64,000 nucleotides of DNA from Amycolatopsis echigonensis (GTDB lineage: Bacteria; Actinomycetota; Actinomycetes; Mycobacteriales; Pseudonocardiaceae), in assembly GCF_014174495.1 (NCBI RefSeq), contig NZ_JACJHR010000031.1, forward strand, positions 1 through 64,000. Reading direction: 5' to 3'. Below are positions 22,849-29,467 of this stretch, one piece after another. A model generated the notes under the pieces. It ran no database searches. It had not been told where the DNA came from and saw nothing but the letters and a program-made list of their open reading frames with translations. The position numbers and the translations under genes were made by a program. Position 1 is the first letter of the stretch. Every line of letters begins with the position of its first letter.

Positions 22849-23982
22849 ATGCGAATCGTGATCGCCGGGGGCGGGCTCGGCGGGCTGACCTGTGCGCGGG
22901 TGCTGAAGGCGCACGGCATCGACGCCGTGGTCTGCGAACGCGACGCCAGCCAGGACGCGCGAGTCCAGGGCGGCACGCTGGACCTGACGGTCGACGAGGG
23001 GCAGTGGGCGCTGCGCGAGGCCGGTCTGGAGGCCGGTTACCGCGCGATCGCCCGTCCCGAAGGCCAGGACATGGTCCTCTACGACTCCGCGGGAACCCTG
23101 CTGCGGCGGGAAATCGCTCCGGAGGAGGGCGAAGCACGCTGGGGCCGTCCCGAGGCGGACCGGCCGGCGCTGCGGAAACTGCTGCTCGACGCGCTCCCCG
23201 AGGACACTGTCCATTGGGGACGCACGGTGACTCGCGCGGAGCCGCTCGGCGACGGACGCCACCGCGTGCACCTGTCCGGCGGCGACACCCTGGAGTGCGA
23301 TTTCCTGATCGGCGCGGACGGTGCCCGGTCGAGGATCCGCCCGTTGCTCACCGACGCGGAACCGGCGTACTGCGGCGTGCACGGAATGGGCCTGGTCATC
23401 CACGACGCGGACCGGGCGCACCCGGCGGCGTCGGCGCTCGTCGGCCGAGGCAGCTTCTCCGCGCTCGGGGAGCAGCGCACGCTTTCCGCGCAGCGCAACG
23501 GAGACGGCACGATCCGGGTCCACCTGGCACTGCGGTGCGGCGAAGACTGGCTGGAGACGTCGGGGATTCCGTTCGACGACCCGGACCGTGCCCGTGCCGC
23601 GCTGAAGGAGCTGTACGCCGGGTGGCCGGCGGAGTTCCTGGCGTTGCTGGACGCCTCGTCCGGGCCGATCTCGGTGTACCCGTTGACCGCGTTGCCGATC
23701 GGGTTGCGCTGGGACCCGACGCCGGGCGTGACGTTGATCGGGGACGCGGCGCATCTGATGTCGCCGTTCGCGGGACAGGGCGCGAACCTCGCGATGCGCG
23801 ACGGCGCGGACCTCGCCCTGGTCCTCGCTGAAGGCGGCGACGTGCGGAAGTTCGAGCAGGCGATGTTCGAGCGTGCTGAACCGGCGGCGCAGATGTCGGC
23901 CGACAACCTGGAACTGTTCCTGTCGGACGGCGCGGCGGAGAAGGTGCGGCACCTGTTCGCGACGATGTCCGGGGAGGAGTGA
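22849..23982 (+). CDS. TetX-like FAD-dependent monooxygenase
   Basis: A 377-aa flavoprotein with MRIVIAGGGLGGLTCARVL (FAD binding), RVQGGTLDLTVDEGQ, DFLIGADGARSRIR (DG motif) and VTLIGDAAHLMSPFAGQGANLAMRDG (GD motif). It closely parallels the enzyme at 16337-17458 along its whole length. ATG at 22849 has GAGGGG upstream; an ATG at 22810 would lie inside the operators. Substrate unknown; drug or polyketide hydroxylation is possible. Confidence 0.92.
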   Translation: MRIVIAGGGLGGLTCARVLKAHGIDAVVCERDASQDARVQGGTLDLTVDEGQWALREAGLEAGYRAIARPEGQDMVLYDSAGTLLRREIAPEEGEARWGRPEADRPALRKLLLDALPEDTVHWGRTVTRAEPLGDGRHRVHLSGGDTLECDFLIGADGARSRIRPLLTDAEPAYCGVHGMGLVIHDADRAHPAASALVGRGSFSALGEQRTLSAQRNGDGTIRVHLALRCGEDWLETSGIPFDDPDRARAALKELYAGWPAEFLALLDASSGPISVYPLTALPIGLRWDPTPGVTLIGDAAHLMSPFAGQGANLAMRDGADLALVLAEGGDVRKFEQAMFERAEPAAQMSADNLELFLSDGAAEKVRHLFATMSGEE

Positions 23983-24115
23983 CTGTTCTTTGGCCGGGCG
24001 TGCGTCGTGGTGCCGCCAGTGCCGGGCATCGGTCGAGCGCGCCTGTCGAGCCGGGCGTGGTGGCCGCTCGCGACAGGTCCAAAACCGGCACCGCTCTGGG
24101 TCGCGCGAGGTGCCC

Positions 24116-24175
24116 GTTTCAGGCGGCCTGGCACCTCGTGTTTCAGGCGGCCTCCCACCGCGCGGTTCAGGCAGC
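24116..24175. repeat. Three short direct repeats at the hydrolase stop
   Basis: GTTTCAGGCGGCCT occurs at 24116 and 24139, and GGTTCAGGCAGC at about 24164, spaced 23-25 bp. On the - strand each contains Ala-Ala-stop, so the C-terminal end and stop codon of the hydrolase gene appear to be triplicated. The rest of the 184-bp gap from 23983 shows nothing. Confidence 0.5.
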
Positions 24176-24979
24176 GAGCATCGCCGCGGCGATCTCGTCG
24201 GCGGCAGCGTCCGGGATCGCGCTGGCAGCGTCGTCCAGGACGACCAGCCGGGCGCCGGGGATGTCGCGGGCGAGCGCTTCTCCGTTGCCGACCGGGAAAA
24301 ACACGTCCCGGCGGCCGTGCAGCACCACCGTCGGGATCGCGAGTTCCGGCAGGCGTTCGCGCCACCGCGGCGTGCAGTCGAGTTGGGAGAACACCATGCC
24401 CAGCTGGTTGGCCATCTGCACGACCGGCTCGGTGCTGGCCGCGCGGTCGAAGATCCGGACTGCGACGGTGCGGGCGGCGTCCGGGTCGTTGCCGAGGATC
24501 ACGGCACTGGCGGCGGCACGGTCCGACCAGTCCGGCATCGGCAGCGCGAACAGTTGGCGCATGGCCTTCGCGTCGTGGTCGGGCAGGTCGGGGTCGACTG
24601 GTCCGGGCGCGACGGGGCGGGTTCCGTACAGGGTCAGGGCGGAGAACGCCTGGGGGTGGTCGAGCGCGGCGACCTGGGCGACGAACCCGCTGACCCCGAT
24701 CCCAGCCAGGTGCGCGGGCCGGTCGTCGAGTTCGCGGGCCAGCGCGGCTGCGTCGGCGGCGAGGTCGCGCAGGGTGTAGGCCGGGGCGAGCGTGGTGGAG
24801 GTGCCTGCGTCGCGGAGGTCGTAGCGCACGACGTGCCGTCCGCCCCGGGCGAGGGCTTCGCACAGGGTGTGCGGCCACGACAGCATCGTGGTGCCGCCGA
24901 CCAGCAGGACGAGCGGCGCGGCCGGGTCGCCGAAGTGTTCGGCGCCGAGTGCGACGCCGTTGGGGAGCGTGTGCTGCAT
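24167..24979 (-). CDS. Alpha/beta hydrolase-fold protein, catalytic His apparently missing
   Basis: A 270-aa protein with the fold's landmarks: LLVGGTTMLSWPH, then LAGIGVSGFVAQVAAL with Ser97 in GVSGF instead of the usual GxSxG, and VVLHGRRDVFFP (acid region). Where relatives have xGHxxP near the C-terminus this one reads DDAASAIPDAA, so the catalytic His is replaced by Ser (about residue 253). It may have lost hydrolase activity or use another residue. ATG at 24979. Confidence 0.82.
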   Translation of the reverse strand: MQHTLPNGVALGAEHFGDPAAPLVLLVGGTTMLSWPHTLCEALARGGRHVVRYDLRDAGTSTTLAPAYTLRDLAADAAALARELDDRPAHLAGIGVSGFVAQVAALDHPQAFSALTLYGTRPVAPGPVDPDLPDHDAKAMRQLFALPMPDWSDRAAASAVILGNDPDAARTVAVRIFDRAASTEPVVQMANQLGMVFSQLDCTPRWRERLPELAIPTVVLHGRRDVFFPVGNGEALARDIPGARLVVLDDAASAIPDAAADEIAAAMLAA

Positions 24980-25089
24980 GGAGGTCTCCTGGCGAGACGA
25001 TGACGCATGGTTCCGAGCGGATAACCGATGGATCGTCTCGCGGTCCGCGGGTTGACTGGGGTGTGTTCGGGACAGAGGAGGGCAGTGCG

Positions 25090-25566
25090 ATGGCGGTCGT
25101 TTCCGAAGCGGTGCTCGTGGCGGCGGTGGTCGGGGCGGGGCTGATCGCGGGGTTGTTCTACGCGTACACGGTGTCGGTGATGCCGGGTCTCGCCCAGGCC
25201 GACGACCACACGTTCGTGACCGCGATGCGCGGGATCAACGTCGCCATCCTCAACGGCTGGTTCATGCTGTCGTTCCTGGGCGCGCCATTGCTCGCGATCG
25301 CGGCGGTGGTCCTGCACCTCACGGGCGACGCGCGGGGCGGGCTGCCCTGGCTTGTCGCGGGCAGCGTGCTGCTGGCGGCGATGCTCGTGGTGACCGGCGC
25401 GATCAACGTGCCGATGAACAACGCCCTCGAGAAGGACACTGCTGACGTCGCCACGCTGCGCGCCCGGTTCGAGAAGCCGTGGGTGCGCTGGAACCGGGCG
25501 CGCACGGCGCTGTCCGCGGCCGGATTCGGTTGTCTCGTCGCCGCTTTGGTGGCCCGGGGCGTGTGA
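25090..25566 (+). CDS. DUF1772 membrane protein
   Basis: A 158-aa protein with four predicted transmembrane helices (VLVAAVVGAGLIAGLFYAY, ILNGWFMLSFLGAPLLAIAA, LVAGSVLLAAMLVVTGAINV, ALSAAGFGCLVAALVA) and the family motif NVPMNNALEK. DUF1772 proteins are related to anthrone-oxygenase-like proteins; the function here is unknown. ATG at 25090 follows GAGGAGGG. Convergent with the GyrI-like gene. Confidence 0.88.
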   Translation: MAVVSEAVLVAAVVGAGLIAGLFYAYTVSVMPGLAQADDHTFVTAMRGINVAILNGWFMLSFLGAPLLAIAAVVLHLTGDARGGLPWLVAGSVLLAAMLVVTGAINVPMNNALEKDTADVATLRARFEKPWVRWNRARTALSAAGFGCLVAALVARGV

Positions 25567-25585
25567 CCCCGGGACCACCGGCGGG

Positions 25586-26074
25586 TCAGTCGGCGAGCCG
25601 GAAGCAGAGGTCGGTGTCCCAGTTGTTCGCGTCCGGCTCCACCTGCGGGTCGGTGCGGTAGATCTCGAGCCGCGCGCCCCAGTGCTCGCCGTCGGCCTCG
25701 ACGATGCGGTCCCAGCGCACGTCCTCTTTTTCGCTCCAGGCGAGCAGGTCGGCGGTGGCGGCGAAGAGGCCGGAGGGCGGGCCGTGGTGGGTGGCCTGGG
25801 CGTATTTCCCGGCGGGCACCACGTCGGTGAAGTACTCGTCGCCGAGGTCGACCGGGTCCGCGACGGGCACTCCGGCTTCGACGGTGACCGTCCGCATATC
25901 CGTGCCGAGCAGCAGGTAGCGGAAGAACGGGGCGTCGGCGGGTTCGACGCCGCGTTCGGCGAGTTTGCCGACGATCGCGGCGATCTGGTGCGCGACGTCC
26001 GCCATGCCGTCGAAGCCGACCGTCGCGCGGTAGCCGACGTAGCGCTGTTCGTCTCTGTCCACAATGGAGGGCAA
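25586..26074 (-). CDS. GyrI-like/AraC effector-binding domain protein
   Basis: A 162-aa single-domain protein: YVGYRATVGFDGMADVAHQIAAIVGKLAERG, then YFTDVVPAGKYAQATHHGPPSGLFAATADLLAWSEKE and LEIYRTDPQVEPDANNWDTDLCFRL, the layout of the GyrI-like small-molecule-binding fold. It has no DNA-binding domain. TTG start at 26074 with AAAGGA upstream. Last gene of the ECF42-type operon, 26 bp after the YCII gene, and may bind a ligand of that pathway. Confidence 0.82.
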   Translation of the reverse strand: MPSIVDRDEQRYVGYRATVGFDGMADVAHQIAAIVGKLAERGVEPADAPFFRYLLLGTDMRTVTVEAGVPVADPVDLGDEYFTDVVPAGKYAQATHHGPPSGLFAATADLLAWSEKEDVRWDRIVEADGEHWGARLEIYRTDPQVEPDANNWDTDLCFRLAD

Positions 26075-26100
26075 CGTGGTTCCTTTCGGGGACGCGGGAG

Positions 26101-26424
26101 TCAGCCGAGCAGCGGGCGGACTTCAATGGTGCCGTAGGCGGCGGCCGGGTGCCGGGACGCGTGTTCGACGGCCTCGTCGAGGTTGGCGCATTCGAGCACG
26201 GCGTAGCCGCCGATCTGGTCTTTGGTCTCGGCGAACGGCCCGTCGGTGAGCAGGACGTCGCCGCCGCGCACGCGCACCGTGGTGGCCGTAGCGGGCGGGT
26301 GCAGGCCTCCGCCGCCGACGAGGATGCCGCGTTCTTGCAGGTCCTCGGACCAGCCGCCGCAGCCGACGGCGAGCTGCTCGGGGGTCGGCTCCTCGGATCC
26401 GGCGATCATCAGCAGGTAGCGCAT
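26101..26424 (-). CDS. YCII/DGPF domain protein
   Basis: A 107-aa protein with MRYLLMIAGSEE at the start and the signature LLTDGPFAETKDQIGGYAVLEC, the DGPF motif. Genes of this kind lie beside ECF42 sigma factors and are their best-known targets. ATG at 26424 overlaps the hydrolase stop (ATGA). The biochemical role is not known. Confidence 0.92.
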   Translation of the reverse strand: MRYLLMIAGSEEPTPEQLAVGCGGWSEDLQERGILVGGGGLHPPATATTVRVRGGDVLLTDGPFAETKDQIGGYAVLECANLDEAVEHASRHPAAAYGTIEVRPLLG

Positions 26425-27227
26425 CAGTTCTCCTCGGTGAGCGTTTCGGCGAGGCGGGCGGCGAACGCCTCGGGCTGGGCGGCGAACCCGGCGTGGTCGC
26501 CCGGGAACTGGACGGGCTCGCCGCCGAGCGCGCGGGCCAGCCCGACGCCGGCCTCGTACGCCGGGGTTCCGACGGCGTCGCCCACCGCGACGACGATCCG
26601 GGTGTCCGCGGCGGCGAGCGCTTCGAGATCGGGTTCCCAGGCTCCGATGGCGCCCAACAGCTTGCCGAAGAACACCTCGAAGTTGCCGCGCATCTGCTTG
26701 CCTTGTTCGATTTCCTCGGCGGTGGGCTGTTCGGGCTGCGGCGGGATCTCGAACCCGCTGGCGGCCATGAACGCCCCGACCGCCGCGTCGGTGCCGTGCT
26801 CGCGGTAAATCGCCGGGATGTCCGGGAAATCGGCCAGGAGGTCGCCGAGATACCGGCTGACCGGCGGTTCGTGCGCGACGAGCGTCCGCACCGCTCCCGG
26901 GTAGCGGACGGTGTGCTCGAGCATGGTGATCGCGCCTCCGCTGCTGGCCAGCACCGAAACCGGTCCGGCGTCCAGTTCGGCGAGCAGCCGCTGGACGTCC
27001 TCGGCGTGCTGGCCGACCAGGTCGTCGTCGAGCTCGGTGGTCCGGCTGCGGGAGATGCCGCGCGGGTCGAAGGTGACGACGGTGTAGCGGTCGGCGAGGC
27101 ACGGGCGCAGCGCGGTGAACCCGGTGGCGTCCGCCGGTCCGCCGGGCACCAGGAGCAGCAGCGGTCCGGAGCCGGCGACGTCGTAGTGGATCTCCGCGCC
27201 AGGCACGCGAAGGGTTTTGGTGATCAT
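26424..27227 (-). CDS. Alpha/beta hydrolase in the ECF42 operon
   Basis: A 267-aa protein: LLLLVPGGPADATGFTAL (oxyanion region), VSVLASSGGAITMLEH with the nucleophile in ASSGG, and FPGDHAGFAAQPEAFA with the His. The elbow lacks the first Gly of GxSxG, which occurs in this subgroup. ATG at 27227 overlaps the sigma-factor stop, and its own stop overlaps the YCII start, so all three are translationally coupled. Confidence 0.87.
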   Translation of the reverse strand: MITKTLRVPGAEIHYDVAGSGPLLLLVPGGPADATGFTALRPCLADRYTVVTFDPRGISRSRTTELDDDLVGQHAEDVQRLLAELDAGPVSVLASSGGAITMLEHTVRYPGAVRTLVAHEPPVSRYLGDLLADFPDIPAIYREHGTDAAVGAFMAASGFEIPPQPEQPTAEEIEQGKQMRGNFEVFFGKLLGAIGAWEPDLEALAAADTRIVVAVGDAVGTPAYEAGVGLARALGGEPVQFPGDHAGFAAQPEAFAARLAETLTEEN

Positions 27228-28549
27228 GGCTGTCCTTCCGGGGTCGGTTTGCCTTCCCGACGAACGGAAGACGCGGAGACAGACACCTCCGGCGAAGAAA
27301 TTTCCGAAAGTCGTCTCCGGAGGTAGCGGCGTTCGGCTCCGGTGCGAGCCGACGCGAGCGCTTCGGCGTACGCGACCTGGGCTTCTTCGGTGCGGTCGAG
27401 CCGGCGGAGGAAGTCCGCGCGGGTGGCGGGCAGAAGGTGGTAGCCCGCCAGATCGTTGGTCAGCCGGTCGGCGAGGGCGAGCCCGGCTTCGGGCCCGACG
27501 GCCATCCCGACCGCGACCGCGCGGTTCAGTTCGACCACGGGATCCCGCCGGAAACGGAGGAGTTGGACGTAGAGCCCGGCGATCTGCGCCCAGTCGGTGT
27601 CTTCGGCGCGGGCGGCGGTTGCGTGGCAGGCAGCGATCGCGGCCTGGACCTGGTAGGGCCCGGGCGTGCGCCGCCGCAGCGCTCCCTCCAGCAGCGCGGT
27701 GCCTTCGGAGATCGCCGCGGCGTCCCACTGGCTCCGGTCCTGTTCGTCGAGCGGGATCAACTCGCCGTCGGGGCCGTTCCGCGTACTGCGCCGGGCGTGT
27801 TGCAGCAGGAGCAGCGCGAGCAGGCCGGTGGCCTCGGGTTCGTCCGGCAGCAGGGTGCGGACCAGACGGGCCAGCCGGATGGCTTCGCCGGCCAGGTCGG
27901 GGCGCTGGAGGTCGTCGCCTTCGCTGGCCGCGTAGCCCTCGTTGAACAACAGGTACAGCACGCCGAGCACCGCCGCGGTGCGCTCGGGCAGAAGATGGGC
28001 GGGCGGCACGCGGTACGGGATCCCGGCGGCGCGGATTTTGCGTTTCACCCGGACGAGCCGCTGCGACATCGTCGATTCGGACACCAGGAACGCGCGGGCG
28101 ATCTCCGCGGTGCTGAGCCCGACGAGCGTACGCAGCGCGAGCGCGACCTGCGCTTCGAAGGCGAGCGCGGGATGGCAGCAGGTGAAAATGAGCCGGAGCC
28201 GGTCGTCCTCGAAACCGACGGCGTCGCCGGCTCCACTGTGGACAGTGGCCGGTTCGTCCGGGACCGCCAGAAGCGCGGCCTCCCGGAGTTTGCCCGTTCC
28301 CACGGCCGCGCGCCGGAGCCGGTCGACGGCACGGTTGCGGGCGGCGGTGGTGAGCCACGCTCCGGGGCGGTCGGGAACGCCGTCGCGCGGCCAGGTGCGC
28401 ACGGCGAGCGCGAACGCGTCCTGGGCGCACTCCTCGGCCAGGTCCCAGTCGCCGGCGACGCGGATGAGCGTGGCCACGACGGAGCCCCACTCGTCGCGGA
28501 ACGCCTGCGCGAGCGCGGTTTCGGCCGCGTCGGGCTGCCCGGTCACCAC
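27224..28549 (-). CDS. ECF42-type RNA polymerase sigma factor with C-terminal extension
   Basis: A 441-aa sigma factor. Region 2 (WDLAEECAQDAFALAVRTWPRDGVPDRPGAWLTTAARNRAVDRLRR) and region 4 (GLSTAEIARAFLVSESTMSQRLVRVKRKIRAAGIPYRVP) occupy the first about 190 residues. The remaining about 250 residues form the helical TPR-like domain typical of ECF42 (YLLFNEGY, LLLLQHARRSTR, GPYQVQAAIAACHA, DWAQIAGLYVQLLR, PVVELNRAVAVGM). In this group the extension replaces a separate anti-sigma factor, and neighbouring DGPF genes are targets. GTG at 28549 follows GGAGGG. Confidence 0.92.
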   Translation of the reverse strand: MVTGQPDAAETALAQAFRDEWGSVVATLIRVAGDWDLAEECAQDAFALAVRTWPRDGVPDRPGAWLTTAARNRAVDRLRRAAVGTGKLREAALLAVPDEPATVHSGAGDAVGFEDDRLRLIFTCCHPALAFEAQVALALRTLVGLSTAEIARAFLVSESTMSQRLVRVKRKIRAAGIPYRVPPAHLLPERTAAVLGVLYLLFNEGYAASEGDDLQRPDLAGEAIRLARLVRTLLPDEPEATGLLALLLLQHARRSTRNGPDGELIPLDEQDRSQWDAAAISEGTALLEGALRRRTPGPYQVQAAIAACHATAARAEDTDWAQIAGLYVQLLRFRRDPVVELNRAVAVGMAVGPEAGLALADRLTNDLAGYHLLPATRADFLRRLDRTEEAQVAYAEALASARTGAERRYLRRRLSEISSPEVSVSASSVRREGKPTPEGQP

Positions 28550-28597
28550 GTGCTCCCTCCTCGTACGCGCCGGCGGACGTTTCCGCCGACACCCTCC

Positions 28598-28621
28598 GAA
28601 CGGTAAACCGAGGCCCCGACA
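28598..28621 (-). promoter_or_regulatory. Possible ECF42 autoregulated promoter
   Basis: Read on the - strand: TGTCGG (28621-28616), 13 bp, then CGTTC (28602-28598), about 50 bp upstream of the sigma gene. It resembles the TGTCGA-type -35 described for ECF42; the spacing is on the short side. Confidence 0.35.
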
Positions 28622-28632
28622 ATTTCGCGCGG

Positions 28633-29382
28633 TCAGGCGCCGGCGAGCTGGCCGATCCCGTCGAGGATGCGCTCGAGCCCGAACCGGAAATGGTGCTCGG
28701 GATCCGAGGATCCGCCGTAAGCCAGCCCCGCGGTGGTGCCGACCCGGCTCGCGCGCGGGAAGTGCGCCGGGTCCGCCGCCGGGATCTCGGCCAGCACCGG
28801 CGCGGAGCGGTTCCACCAGTCGAGGTCGCTCATCCCGCTGCGGCGCGCGGCGCGGGTCGCGTCCACCGAACCGCGTGCCGCGCCCGCGACCAGTCCGTTG
28901 AGCAGGCTGACGATCGCGTCGAGCTGGACGTCGTCGAGGTCGAGCTCGTCCATCGCGGCCAGCTCGCGCTCGTATTTGGCGAAAGTGTGCGGGCCCAGCG
29001 TCGGGCGGCCGACGCGGATCTCCAGCAGCCACGGGTGCCGGTGGTAGAGCCGCCACAGGTCTTCGGCGACCGCGGCGAGCCCGGCCCGCCAGCCCTCCGG
29101 CAGCTCGCCGGGGAGTTCGCCGTGTGCGTGGTCGAGCATCAGCGCCAGCAACTCGGCGCGGCCGGGCACGTAGGTGTAGAGCGACATCGTCGCGACGCCC
29201 AGTTCGTCGGCGATCCGCCGCATGGTGACCGCCTCCAGCCCGTCTGCGTCCGCGATCCGGATCCCGGCGAACACCACGTGCTCGACCGAGAGCTTCGGTT
29301 TCGGGCCGCGGCGCGGGGGACCGGGCACGCCCCAGAGCAGTTCGATGGTCCGCCGCGGATCGCCCGCCTCCTCGGTGTCCAT
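28633..29382 (-). CDS. TetR family regulator, TetR_C type
   Basis: A 249-aa repressor: HTH LSVEHVVFAGIRIADADGLEAVTMRRIADELGVATMSLYTYVPGRAELLALMLDHAHGEL and a C-terminal domain with HPWLLEIRVGRPTLGPHTFAKYERELAAMDELDLDDVQLDAIVSLLNGLVAGAARGS. Divergent from the SNF2-type gene, but an unlinked efflux or drug target is also possible. ATG at 29382. Confidence 0.9.
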   Translation of the reverse strand: MDTEEAGDPRRTIELLWGVPGPPRRGPKPKLSVEHVVFAGIRIADADGLEAVTMRRIADELGVATMSLYTYVPGRAELLALMLDHAHGELPGELPEGWRAGLAAVAEDLWRLYHRHPWLLEIRVGRPTLGPHTFAKYERELAAMDELDLDDVQLDAIVSLLNGLVAGAARGSVDATRAARRSGMSDLDWWNRSAPVLAEIPAADPAHFPRASRVGTTAGLAYGGSSDPEHHFRFGLERILDGIGQLAGA

Positions 29383-29392
29383 TTCGCTCCTT

Positions 29393-29403
29393 GTACGCAG
29401 TAC
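29393..29403. promoter_or_regulatory. TetR operator candidate GTAC-N3-GTAC
   Basis: GTACGCAGTAC lies 10 bp upstream of the TetR start. It has the same half-site length and 3-bp spacing as the ATAC-N3-GTAT operators at 22805-22833. Confidence 0.55.
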
Positions 29404-29467
29404 GGAGTTTTCCGGTAGGCTAGCGTGGAGCGGCCAGCCAGGGGAGGGCGGAGCACTGAATTCAGCA

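Noticed and set aside
22764..23952. Open frame extending the TetR gene upstream through the divergent monooxygenase
   Set aside because: The TetR family start MDEVVWERPEPL at 22764 is clear, and the extension is antisense to a real enzyme.
24116..24175. Three short repeats as a CRISPR array
   Set aside because: Units are 12-14 bp with 9-11 bp between them and overlap a stop codon; far too small.
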